From Sphingomonadaceae bacterium (GTDB lineage: Bacteria > Pseudomonadota > Alphaproteobacteria > Sphingomonadales > Sphingomonadaceae), in the NCBI GenBank assembly GCA_004282995.1, contig SHLU01000066.1, positions 1 through 10,243 of the forward strand: 10,243 bases of DNA. Direction: 5' to 3'. Each line of letters begins with the position of its first letter. Positions within the stretch are counted from its first letter, which is position 1. Positions 1-6,101 of this stretch are shown one piece after another. The notes under the pieces were generated by a model. The model searched no databases. It was not told the DNA's origin and saw only the letters and a list, made by a program, of their open reading frames with translations. A program made the position numbers and the translations under genes.

Positions 1-1
1 G

Positions 2-241
2 GTCCGCGGTGGCAAGGATGGTGTCCGTCTGCTCGGCAAGGGTGAGATCAAGGCCAAGGCCAAGTTCATTGTCACCGGCGCCACCAAGGGCGCGATCGCG
101 GCTGTGGAAAAGGCTGGCGGTTCGGTCGAGGTTCTTCCCGCAGCTCAGCCCGAGCACGAAAAGAAGGCTGCCCGGCGCGACGCCAACAAGGCAGCCAAGG
201 ACGCTCCGAAGAAGGCCGCCAAGGCCAAGGGCTCCGAATAA
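2..241 (+). CDS. rplO: 50S ribosomal protein L15, C-terminal part (5' end cut by window)
   Basis: An open frame runs from base 2 to a TAA at 239-241 and gives 79 residues starting VRGGKDGVRLLGKGEI. This matches the C-terminal half of bacterial L15: a VRLLGKGE-type strand, a segment resembling AKFIVTGATKGAIAAVEKAGG, then a lysine/alanine-rich basic tail (KKAARRDANKAAKD... ending KGSE). L15 is a late-assembling protein of the large ribosomal subunit that contacts 23S rRNA. Its position directly before secY is the conserved order of the spc-type ribosomal cluster and supports the call. The start codon lies outside the window, so total length cannot be judged. The other frame open across this stretch is a shadow. 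Confidence 0.93.
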   Translation, partial: VRGGKDGVRLLGKGEIKAKAKFIVTGATKGAIAAVEKAGGSVEVLPAAQPEHEKKAARRDANKAAKDAPKKAAKAKGSE

Positions 242-255
242 CCGGAAAAAAGGCA

Positions 256-316
256 GCGACGGGTTCGACATCGGGCCCGTCGCTTCCTATGTGTCCCTCC
301 GTCAGCCGGGAGGGAC
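256..316 (+). other. Two tandem stem-loops in the rplO-secY gap
   Basis: Two perfect hairpins fill most of the 104-base gap. The first pairs GCGACGGG (256-263) with CCCGTCGC (276-283) around a 12-base loop. The second pairs GTCCCTCC (293-300) with GGAGGGAC (309-316) around an 8-base loop. Neither is followed by a T-run; the first has only CTTCCTAT after it, so plain intrinsic termination is unlikely. They may act in mRNA processing, partial attenuation or stability between the ribosomal-protein part and secY. The function is inference; the pairing is read directly. Confidence 0.6.
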
Positions 317-345
317 CGGCGAAAAGCTAGGATTCAACCGTTCCC

Positions 346-1710
346 ATGGCATCACGCGCCGACAACATCGCGAGCAACATGAGCCTCGCGAATTTTTCCA
401 AGGCCACCGAACTGAAGAACCGCATCTGGTTCACAGTCGGTGCCCTGATCGTTTTCCGCTTCCTGAGCTTCGTGCCGCTGCCGGGTGTAAATCCGCTCGC
501 ACTGCAGCGCCTTGCGGACCAGACGCAGGGCGGCATCCTCGACATGTTCAACATGTTCACGGGTGGCAGTCTCGAGCGGATGAGTCTCATCGCGCTCGGC
601 GTGATGCCTTACATCACGGCTTCGATCGTGGTGCAGATGGCCGCCGCGCTCCATCCGACATTGATGGCGCTCAAGAAGGAAGGCGCGACCGGCCGCCAGA
701 AACTCAACCAGTATACCCGCTATGGCACCGTGTTCCTGTGCATCATGCAGGGCTGGTTCCTGGCCGCAGGTCTTGAGAGCTTCTCCGGTTCGCAAGGCGT
801 GCAGGCAGTTGTCGACCCGGGTTACATGTTCCGCGTTGGCGCGGTCGTCAGCCTCGTCGGCGGCACCATGTTCCTGTTGTGGCTGGGCGAGCAGATCACC
901 AGCCGCGGTATCGGCAATGGCGTTTCGCTTATCATCATGGCTGGTATTGTCGCGCAGTTCCCCGGCTTTGCCGCCAACATGTTCGAAGGCGGTCGCACCG
1001 GCTCGATCAGTGCCTTCCTGATTGTCGGCTTTCTGCTGATGGTGGTGGTGCTGATCCTGGTCATCTGCTTCATGGAGCGGGCCCAGCGTCGGCTGCTTAT
1101 CAATTATCCCAAGCGCGCTACCCAGCGCGGGATGATGCAGGCCGATCGTTCGCACCTGCCCTTGAAGCTCAACACTGCAGGCGTGATTCCGCCGATCTTC
1201 GCCAGCTCGCTGCTGCTGCTGCCGCTGACGATTACCCAGTTCGCCGGCAATTCGATCGACACCACGACCACTACCGGCGGCATTATCCAGGGGCTGAACC
1301 AGTACCTGCAGCACGGCCAGCCGATCTACATGACGCTCTATGCCATCGGCATCATCTTCTTCTGCTTCTTCTACACCGCGGTTGTCTTCAACCCGGAAGA
1401 GACAGCAGAGAATCTGAAGAAGAACAACGGCATCATTCCGGGCATCCGTCCGGGCAAGCGGACCGCGGATTATCTCGACTATGTCCTGACCCGTATCACC
1501 GTGGTTGGCGCAATCTACCTGACGATCGTCTGCGTCCTGCCCGAATATGTGATCGCGCAGACCGGTATCCCGCTGTTCCTCGGCGGCACCAGCCTGCTCA
1601 TCGTGGTCAATGTGACGGTGGATACGATCAGCCAGATCCAGTCGCATTTGCTTGCGCACCAGTATGGTGACCTTATCAAGAAGGCTAAGCTAAAAGGCCG
1701 GATGCGCTAG
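346..1710 (+). CDS. secY: Protein translocase channel subunit SecY
   Basis: This 454-residue protein is the pore-forming subunit of the SecYEG translocon in the inner membrane, which exports unfolded proteins and inserts membrane proteins with SecA, FtsY and ribosomes. The length is normal for the family. Ten hydrophobic segments are visible, the first around 27-47. Family signatures are present: GVMPYITASIVVQ (85-97, plug/TM2), GEQITSRGIGNGVS (181-194), and the cytosolic loop NGIIPGIRPGKRTADYL (361-377), whose arginine corresponds to the conserved SecA/ribosome-contacting residue. GGTSLLIVVNVTVDT (413-427) marks TM10. The tail KKAKLKGRMR is basic. The start MASRADNIASN fits alphaproteobacterial SecY N-termini. 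Its ribosome site is weak (AGGA at 329-332, 13 bases away), which may mean low or structure-dependent initiation. adk follows after 33 bases, so the two are probably co-transcribed. Confidence 0.97.
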   Translation: MASRADNIASNMSLANFSKATELKNRIWFTVGALIVFRFLSFVPLPGVNPLALQRLADQTQGGILDMFNMFTGGSLERMSLIALGVMPYITASIVVQMAAALHPTLMALKKEGATGRQKLNQYTRYGTVFLCIMQGWFLAAGLESFSGSQGVQAVVDPGYMFRVGAVVSLVGGTMFLLWLGEQITSRGIGNGVSLIIMAGIVAQFPGFAANMFEGGRTGSISAFLIVGFLLMVVVLILVICFMERAQRRLLINYPKRATQRGMMQADRSHLPLKLNTAGVIPPIFASSLLLLPLTITQFAGNSIDTTTTTGGIIQGLNQYLQHGQPIYMTLYAIGIIFFCFFYTAVVFNPEETAENLKKNNGIIPGIRPGKRTADYLDYVLTRITVVGAIYLTIVCVLPEYVIAQTGIPLFLGGTSLLIVVNVTVDTISQIQSHLLAHQYGDLIKKAKLKGRMR

Positions 1711-1743
1711 TCTGGCTCGGGTTCGGTTGAGGGGAATGCGCAA

Positions 1744-2388
1744 GTGAATATCATCCTTCTGGGGCCTCCGGGCGCAGGCAAGGGCACCCAGGCCCAGCGC
1801 CTGGTCGACAACCGCGGTATGCGCCAGCTTTCGACCGGTGACATGCTGCGCGCAGCTGTCGGTGCGGGCACCCCGATTGGTCTCAAGGCCAAGGCGGTGA
1901 TGGATCGTGGTGAGCTTGTCTCCGACGAGATCGTTTCGGAACTCATCGATGCCGAGCTGGCTGCAATGGATGCCGATTCCGGCGCCATTTTCGACGGTTA
2001 TCCGCGCACCGCTGCGCAGGCGGGCATGCTCGATACCATTCTCGCTTCCCATGATCGCAAGCTGCACAAGGTCATCGAGCTCGAAGTCGACGAGGATGCG
2101 CTGGTCGATCGTATCACTGGCCGGTTTACCTGCGCCAATTGCGGTGCCGGCTATCACGATCGCTACAAGCAGCCCGAGACCGAAGGTGTGTGCGATGTGT
2201 GCGGTTCGACCGAGTTCAAACGGCGGCCCGACGACAATGAGGAAACCGTCCGCACGAGGATGCAGGAATACCGCGCGAAGACCGCGCCGATCCTGCCAAT
2301 CTATGAGCAGCGCGACCTTGTCGAAAGGGTCGATGGCATGGCCAGCATCGACGAAGTTTCCGAAGCGATAAACGGACTGCTGCGCTAG
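1744..2388 (+). CDS. adk: Adenylate kinase, long form with zinc-type lid
   Basis: This cytosolic enzyme interconverts ATP + AMP and 2 ADP and sets the adenylate energy balance. The 214 residues match the long bacterial form. The P-loop GPPGAGKGT is at 7-15, the AMP-site strand STGDML at 30-35, FDGYPRT at 83-89, and the lid at about 122-160. The lid carries four cysteines (C130, C133, C150, C153) in two CxxC pairs, the pattern of the zinc-binding lids known in many bacteria; E. coli Adk lacks them. The start is GTG at 1744, preceded by GAGGGG (1729-1734) with 9-base spacing. An ATG at 1736 is out of frame and stops after three codons. The location after secY is the classic arrangement, linking nucleotide supply to the translation cluster. 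Confidence 0.97.
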   Translation: MNIILLGPPGAGKGTQAQRLVDNRGMRQLSTGDMLRAAVGAGTPIGLKAKAVMDRGELVSDEIVSELIDAELAAMDADSGAIFDGYPRTAAQAGMLDTILASHDRKLHKVIELEVDEDALVDRITGRFTCANCGAGYHDRYKQPETEGVCDVCGSTEFKRRPDDNEETVRTRMQEYRAKTAPILPIYEQRDLVERVDGMASIDEVSEAINGLLR

Positions 2389-2441
2389 CCCCTTTCCCTC
2401 GCTCCCGGTCCGTGGAATAGGACGGGGAAATGGAGGGATGC

Positions 2442-3152
2442 ATGAAAACTGGTTTTGCCGTCGCCGCGCTCGCACTTGCCGCGCTGGCTCCTGCGCCGCT
2501 TTCAGCGGAGGTCGCCGAAACCGCCGCAAGTGGCTTCGTGACGCGCGATATGGCCGTGGTCGGGGCCGAGCCGCAAGCGGTCTGGCTTGAACTGATATCT
2601 CCGGCCAATTGGTGGAACGATGCCCATACCTGGTCGGGGGATGCCGCGAACATGTCGCTGGTCCCGCAGGGTGGAGGATGTTTCTGCGAGCGCATACCGC
2701 CCGAAGATAGTGATGGCGCCATCGGCCTCGCCGGAAGCGTGCAGCACATGGTTGTGTTGCAGGCTTACCCGCGCAAGGTCCTGCGCATGCGCGGCGCGCT
2801 TGGCCCGCTGCAGAGCGAACCGGTGAACGGCGTGCTTACCGTGACTCTCAAGCCGGTGAAGGGCGGAACGCGCATTCTGTGGGAATATGTCGTAGGCGGC
2901 CACATGCGCTATCCGGCGGAGACGATTGCCAAGGCTGTCGACGGGGTGATGAGCCAACAGCTTGACGGACTGGCGGCCAGGCTGGGGCGGATCGACGATC
3001 CCGAGGCAAGACAGAAGAAGGCAAAACCTGCCCCTGCAAAACCGCCTGCCAACACCAAGATCAAGCCAGCCGTCGAAAAGCCCAAGCCACCCAGCGAGTC
3101 CGCGATTGGTGACGACTTCCTTGACGATAATGGAGATACCGACCCCGGTTGA
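2442..3152 (+). CDS. Secreted SRPBCC (START-like) fold protein
   Basis: This 236-residue protein has a clear signal peptide (MKTGFAVAALALAALAPAPLSA, cleavage expected after residue 22), so it should act in the periplasm or outside the cell. Residues about 30-182 look like an SRPBCC/polyketide-cyclase-type helix-grip domain: an early strand (GFVTRDMAVVGAEPQAVW), a WWNDAHTWSG segment, GGGCFCER (two cysteines, C80 and C82), GSVQHMVVL, LRMRGALGPLQ, a GGTRILWEY strand and a long C-terminal helix. The ligand cannot be read. A Lys/Pro/Ala-rich linker (about 193-220) and an acidic end (DDFLDDNGD) follow. I chose ATG 2442 because GGAGGG (2432-2437) precedes it and it begins the signal peptide directly; an in-frame ATG at 2430 would add four residues and has no good site. 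It sits between adk and rpsM, where conserved clusters usually have no such gene, so it may be a lineage-specific insertion. Confidence 0.8.
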   Translation: MKTGFAVAALALAALAPAPLSAEVAETAASGFVTRDMAVVGAEPQAVWLELISPANWWNDAHTWSGDAANMSLVPQGGGCFCERIPPEDSDGAIGLAGSVQHMVVLQAYPRKVLRMRGALGPLQSEPVNGVLTVTLKPVKGGTRILWEYVVGGHMRYPAETIAKAVDGVMSQQLDGLAARLGRIDDPEARQKKAKPAPAKPPANTKIKPAVEKPKPPSESAIGDDFLDDNGDTDPG

Positions 3153-3199
3153 TCCTGAACGCGCCACCGCCTGTAGCGCGTGATTTCGACAGCTCCATT

Positions 3200-3228
3200 T
3201 TGACAGTGCATCGGGGCCGGGCTACACG
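3200..3228 (+). promoter_or_regulatory. Candidate sigma-70 promoter P1 (TTGACA-N17-TACACG)
   Basis: A perfect -35 hexamer TTGACA lies at 3200-3205 and TACACG at 3223-3228, with the ideal 17-base spacer. The -10 match is only three of six, though weak -10 elements are common in alphaproteobacteria. The expected transcription start is about 3235, 250 bases before rpsM. It could drive the rpsM operon through an attenuator, or a short RNA ending at the 3387 terminator. Confidence 0.5.
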
Positions 3229-3341
3229 ATGGCAACATGATGCGCGGTGCCGTTGAAGGCATTCGCGGCCTTTTGCGCGGCTTGCAGTTGACGCGGCGTG
3301 CGAATCGCCGTAAGCGCGCCTTCATTCGACAGTCTCGAACG

Positions 3342-3387
3342 AGTCCGGCAGGTGGCAGCCTATCTTGCACGCCGACCGGGCTTTTTT
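3342..3387 (+). terminator. Candidate intrinsic terminator or attenuator upstream of rpsM
   Basis: AGTCCGG (3342-3348) pairs with CCGGGCT (3376-3382) with one G-U pair. An inner stem GGTGGC (3351-3356) pairs with GCACGCC (3367-3373) allowing one bulged A and one G-U. The hairpin is followed directly by six Ts (3382-3387). It could end read-through from secY-adk-SRPBCC, about 190 bases after the last stop. It could also attenuate transcription from P1, or form the 3' end of a roughly 150-base RNA. Confidence 0.6.
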
Positions 3388-3414
3388 GCCGTGAACCGCG
3401 GCGTCCGGGATTAT
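3386..3414 (+). promoter_or_regulatory. Candidate promoter P2 for the rpsM operon (TTGCCG-N17-GATTAT)
   Basis: TTGCCG (3386-3391, four of six matches) and GATTAT (3409-3414, four of six) are separated by exactly 17 bases. This places a start near 3421, about 64 bases before rpsM and immediately downstream of the terminator-like hairpin. That position is sensible for restarting transcription of rpsM-rpsK-rpoA-rplQ. It is a pattern match only. Confidence 0.4.
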
Positions 3415-3484
3415 CGAGGTTTTTGAGCGATGAGATAGGGGCCGGCGCCGATCAGGTGCACCCCTGTGGAGCATGGAGAAGTAA

Positions 3485-3853
3485 GTGGCTCGTATTGCCG
3501 GGGTAAATATCCCCACCAACAAGCGCGTAATTATCGCGCTCACCTACATTCACGGAATCGGTCGCACGACTGCCGTGAATATCGCCGACAAGCTTGGCAT
3601 CGATCATTCTCGCCGTGTGCAGGACCTTTCCGACGAGGAAGTCCTGCGTCTGCGTGAAACGATCGACGAGGATATCATGGTTGAGGGTGACCTTCGCCGT
3701 GAGACCGCCATGAACATCAAACGCCTGATGGACCTCAAGTCCTATCGCGGTCTGCGCCATCGTAATGGCCTGCCCGTTCGCGGTCAGCGCACGCACACCA
3801 ATGCGCGCACCCGCAAGGGCAAGGCGAAGCCGATCGCCGGCAAGAAGAAGTAA
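3485..3853 (+). CDS. rpsM: 30S ribosomal protein S13
   Basis: This 122-residue protein belongs to the head of the small ribosomal subunit, where S13 contacts 16S rRNA, S19, the P-site tRNA and the bridge to the large subunit. Family features are ARIAGVNIPTNKR at the N-terminus, the helix-two-turn-helix segment YIHGIGRTTAVNIADKLGI (21-39), and the signature SYRGLRHRNGLPVRGQRTHTNART (about 88-111) with a basic C-terminal tail that reaches the P site. Length is standard. The start is GTG at 3485, with GGAG at 3475-3478 six bases upstream; this gives the canonical MARIAGVN start. It heads a four-gene cluster with rpsK, rpoA and rplQ. rpsD (S4), which lies in this operon in E. coli, is absent, so S4 autoregulation of the E. 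coli kind would have to act in trans from another locus, if it exists. Confidence 0.97.
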   Translation: MARIAGVNIPTNKRVIIALTYIHGIGRTTAVNIADKLGIDHSRRVQDLSDEEVLRLRETIDEDIMVEGDLRRETAMNIKRLMDLKSYRGLRHRNGLPVRGQRTHTNARTRKGKAKPIAGKKK

Positions 3854-3907
3854 GCAGCGGTTTTCCGCCAGCGCTTCACGCAAGAGACGAATTAGGGGAA
3901 TATCACC

Positions 3908-4297
3908 ATGGCACGCGAACCAGGCCGCGTTCGGCGCCGCGAGCGCAAGAACATCACCAGCGGTGTTGCACATGTCAACGCCAGCTTCAACAACACCATG
4001 ATCACCATCACCGACGCACAAGGCAATGCTATCAGCTGGTCCTCGGCCGGCATGATGGGCTTCAAGGGTAGCCGCAAGTCGACTCCCTATGCCGCCCAGG
4101 TTGCTGCCGACGATGCTGGCCGCAAGGCTGCCGAACACGGCGTGCGCACTCTCGAAGTCGAAGTGAAGGGTCCGGGCTCGGGCCGTGAAAGCGCGCTGCG
4201 TGCATTGCAGGCAGTCGGTTTCACGATCACTTCGATCCGCGACGTCACACCGATCCCGCACAACGGCGTTCGGCCGTCCAAGCGTCGTCGCGTCTGA
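3908..4297 (+). CDS. rpsK: 30S ribosomal protein S11
   Basis: This 129-residue protein sits on the platform of the small subunit, near the mRNA exit and the S7/S18/S21 area. It shows the family core: GVAHVNASFNNTMITITDAQGN (19-40), SAGMMGFKGSRKSTPYAAQ (46-64), an alpha helix with AGRKAAEHGVRTLEVEVKG, SGRESALRALQ, and the end IRDVTPIPHNGVRPSKRRRV. The Asn119-Gly120 pair in PHNG corresponds to the site known to form isoaspartate in E. coli S11. AGGGGA (3894-3899) lies 8 bases before the ATG. It starts 54 bases after rpsM; that gap has only a small GCGG-TTTT-CCGC hairpin (3857-3868). Length is normal. Confidence 0.97.
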   Translation: MAREPGRVRRRERKNITSGVAHVNASFNNTMITITDAQGNAISWSSAGMMGFKGSRKSTPYAAQVAADDAGRKAAEHGVRTLEVEVKGPGSGRESALRALQAVGFTITSIRDVTPIPHNGVRPSKRRRV

Positions 4298-4341
4298 TCC
4301 GTACCTGCCCGGCGGCCATCCGGTCGCCGACACACTCTTAC

Positions 4342-4373
4342 GGACCGGACGCATCGCTTCGATGCTCCGGTCC
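4342..4373 (+). other. Strong intergenic stem-loop between rpsK and rpoA
   Basis: GGACCGGA (4342-4349) pairs with TCCGGTCC (4366-4373). Stacked on it across a single bulged C (4350), GCATCG (4351-4356) pairs with CGATGC (4360-4365) around a three-base loop CTT. That is 14 perfect base pairs. No T-run follows (CGCCCGTATC), so it is not a standard terminator. It may protect or punctuate the mRNA and set rpoA dosage relative to ribosomal proteins; the role is inference. Confidence 0.65.
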
Positions 4374-4402
4374 CGCCCGTATCTGAACCCCAGGGGAAAT
4401 CC

Positions 4403-5458
4403 ATGTCCGTGAACACCAAGAACTGGCAGGAACTCAAGAAACCCAATCAGCTCGAACTGAAGGAAAGCAGCGACAAGAAGCGCAAGGCGACTTTCGTTGC
4501 CGAGCCGCTTGAGCGTGGCTTTGGCCTGACGCTGGGCAACGCACTGCGCCGCGTGCTGCTGAGCTCGCTCCAGGGCGCTGCGATCACCTCGATCAAGATC
4601 GAGAACGTGCTGCACGAATTCAGCTCGCTTGCCGGTGTGCGTGAAGACGTCACCGACATCGTCCTGAACGTCAAGCAGATCGCCCTCAAGATGGAAGGCG
4701 AAGGCCCCAAGCGGCTGCAGCTTTCCGCCACCGGCCCGGCCGAAGTGAAGGCTGGCGACATCGCCGTTTCGGGCGACATCGAGATCATGAACAAGGATCT
4801 GGTGATCTGCCATCTCGACGATGGTGCGACGCTGAACATGGAGCTGACCGCCGATGTCGGCAAGGGCTACGTCCCCGCCGTCCAGAACCGTCCGGCCGAC
4901 GCGCCGATTGGCCTGATCCCGGTCGACAGCCTGTATTCGCCGATCCGCCAGGTCAGCTACAAGGTCGAGAATGCGCGCGTGGGCCAGGAACTGGACTACG
5001 ACAAGCTCTCGCTCAACATCGAGACTGATGGCACCGTCACTCCCGAGGACGCAGTGGCCTATGCCGCCCGCATCCTGCAGGACCAGTTGACGCTGTTCGT
5101 CCACTTCGAAGACGGCATCCCGCAGCCGCAGAGCGCCATGATCGGCGTCGCTGCCGAGCCGCAGGAATCGGACGCCAACCAGCTCAACCGTTACCTTCTC
5201 AAGAAGGTCGACGAGCTGGAACTGTCGGTCCGTTCGGCCAACTGCCTCAAGAACGACAACATCATCTACATCGGCGACCTGGTCCAGAAGACCGAAGCCG
5301 AGATGCTGCGGACGCCGAACTTCGGCCGCAAGTCCTTGAACGAAATCAAGGAAGTTCTGTCCAGCATGGGTCTGCGTCTGGGCATGGACATTCCTGGCTG
5401 GCCGCCGGAAAACATCGAGGAAATGGCCAAGAAGCTCGAACAAGAGCTGCTGGGCTAA
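4403..5458 (+). CDS. rpoA: DNA-directed RNA polymerase alpha subunit
   Basis: This 351-residue subunit dimerises to nucleate RNA polymerase assembly and contacts upstream promoter DNA and activators. The N-terminal domain (about 1-240) carries EPLERGFGLTLGNALRRVLL (34-53), the dimer/beta-contacting signature, plus VREDVTDIVLNVKQ and YSPIRQVSYKVENARVG. An acidic flexible linker (about 241-262) leads to the C-terminal domain (about 263-335), with VDELELSVRSANCLK and IGDLVQKTE. R277, N280 and C281 match the E. coli R265/N268/C269 DNA-binding region. It continues with TPNFGRKSLNEIKEVL. The length is slightly above E. coli's 329, as is usual in alphaproteobacteria. AGGGGA (4392-4397) precedes ATG 4403. 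It is separated from rpsK by 105 bases containing a strong stem-loop. Confidence 0.98.
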   Translation: MSVNTKNWQELKKPNQLELKESSDKKRKATFVAEPLERGFGLTLGNALRRVLLSSLQGAAITSIKIENVLHEFSSLAGVREDVTDIVLNVKQIALKMEGEGPKRLQLSATGPAEVKAGDIAVSGDIEIMNKDLVICHLDDGATLNMELTADVGKGYVPAVQNRPADAPIGLIPVDSLYSPIRQVSYKVENARVGQELDYDKLSLNIETDGTVTPEDAVAYAARILQDQLTLFVHFEDGIPQPQSAMIGVAAEPQESDANQLNRYLLKKVDELELSVRSANCLKNDNIIYIGDLVQKTEAEMLRTPNFGRKSLNEIKEVLSSMGLRLGMDIPGWPPENIEEMAKKLEQELLG

Positions 5459-5467
5459 CCGGGTCTC

Positions 5468-5490
5468 GGCGGTGCACCCCAAGCACCGCC
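5468..5490 (+). other. Stem-loop between rpoA and rplQ
   Basis: GGCGGTGC (5468-5475) pairs perfectly with GCACCGCC (5483-5490) around the loop ACCCCAA. A smaller hairpin follows (AGGTA 5491-5495 with TACCT 5501-5505), but no T-run. It starts ten bases after the rpoA stop. It may be an RNA stability or processing element, since rplQ still follows downstream. Confidence 0.55.
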
Positions 5491-5538
5491 AGGTACGGGC
5501 TACCTTGTACGGGCCCATAACGAACGAAGGATTGAATT

Positions 5539-5961
5539 ATGCGTCACGGAATTTCGCAGCGTAAGCTGAGCCGCAAGTCGGGCCACCGCAAGGCTCTGTT
5601 CCGCAACATGTCGGCCGCGCTGATCAAGCACGAGCAGATCGTCACCACGCTGCCGAAGGCCAAGGAACTTCGCCCTTACATCGAGAAGCTGATCACGCTG
5701 GCAAAGCGCGGCGGCCTTTCGAACCGGCGACTGGCCATGGGCCGTCTGCTGGACGAAACACAGCTGAAGAAGCTGTTCGACGTTCTGGCCGAACGCTATT
5801 CTGATCGTGAAGGCGGCTACACCCGCATCATCAAGGCCGGCTATCGCTCCAGCGACAGCGCCCAGATGGCTGTGATCGAACTGGTCGACCGCGACGAAGA
5901 CGCGCGTGGCCAGGACTCGGGTCCGGTGATGACCGATGAATATGAAGACGAGGACGCGTGA
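5539..5961 (+). CDS. rplQ: 50S ribosomal protein L17
   Basis: This 140-residue protein of the large ribosomal subunit sits near the peptide exit tunnel. It starts with the family signature MRHGISQRKLSRKSGHRKAL, continues with LIKHEQIVTTLPKAKELRPYIEKLITLAKRG, and has GGYTRIIKAGYRSSDSAQMAVIELVDR in the second half. It is about 13 residues longer than E. coli L17 because of an acidic tail (DEDARGQDSG...DEYEDEDA), a feature commonly seen in alphaproteobacterial L17. GAAGGA (5526-5531) lies 7 bases before the ATG. It is the last gene of the cluster, and a strong terminator follows 28 bases after its stop. Confidence 0.97.
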   Translation: MRHGISQRKLSRKSGHRKALFRNMSAALIKHEQIVTTLPKAKELRPYIEKLITLAKRGGLSNRRLAMGRLLDETQLKKLFDVLAERYSDREGGYTRIIKAGYRSSDSAQMAVIELVDRDEDARGQDSGPVMTDEYEDEDA

Positions 5962-5989
5962 TCGATTAGGGTCGCATCACGTCGAGAGA

Positions 5990-6025
5990 GGGCCGCTCGG
6001 AGCAATCCGGCGGCCCTTTTCTTTT
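5990..6025 (+). terminator. Intrinsic terminator after rplQ
   Basis: GGGCCGC (5990-5996) pairs with GCGGCCC (6010-6016) around a 13-base loop, followed by TTTTCTTTT (6017-6025). Upstream GAGA bases can extend the stem into the Ts. The position just after rplQ makes it the end of the ribosomal/rpoA transcription unit. Confidence 0.85.
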
Positions 6026-6101
6026 GTGCATCGGATTTCGCCCAGCTCTGACATTCGGTGGAGGTCTGGCCTTTTGCGGAGCGCGGCCTAGGGTGCGGTT
6101 C

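Larger units (their letters stand above)
3153..3484 (+). other. 332-base gene-free leader region upstream of rpsM
   Basis: I see no convincing protein gene in this gap. It holds a promoter-like element at 3200-3228, a hairpin plus T-run at 3342-3387, and a second promoter-like element at 3386-3414, each listed separately. An 8-base complement (CGGCGTGC at 3294-3301 with GCACGCCG at 3367-3374) would compete with the terminator stem. Near rpsM there is a GC-rich patch with the small palindromes GGCGCC and GGTGCACC. The rpsM ribosome site GGAG is at 3475-3478. An 89-codon frame from 3237 crosses the terminator and overlaps rpsM; I do not believe it is a gene. Confidence 0.6.

Noticed and set aside
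352..1659. 435-codon minus-strand frame opposite secY
   Set aside because: It is a shadow of secY codon bias, giving a charged His/Asp-rich product with no family features.
1736..1747. Three-codon ORF (ATG CGC AAG TGA) overlapping the adk GTG start
   Set aside because: Stop-start overlap could couple translation, but the GAGGGG site is only one base from this ATG and well spaced for the GTG. It is most likely chance.
3237..3506. 89-codon plus-strand frame just downstream of promoter P1, possibly leaderless
   Set aside because: The ATG lies almost at the predicted transcription start, which is tempting, but the frame runs through the terminator hairpin and into rpsM. It has no ribosome site and is of Arg-rich random character. 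Worth reconsidering only if P1 is confirmed.
3452..5518. 688-codon open frame on the minus strand opposite rpsM, rpsK and rpoA
   Set aside because: It is antisense to three certain genes, in the frame left open by their GC-rich codon bias. Its translation is His/Asp/Gln-rich low-grade sequence with no recognisable domain.
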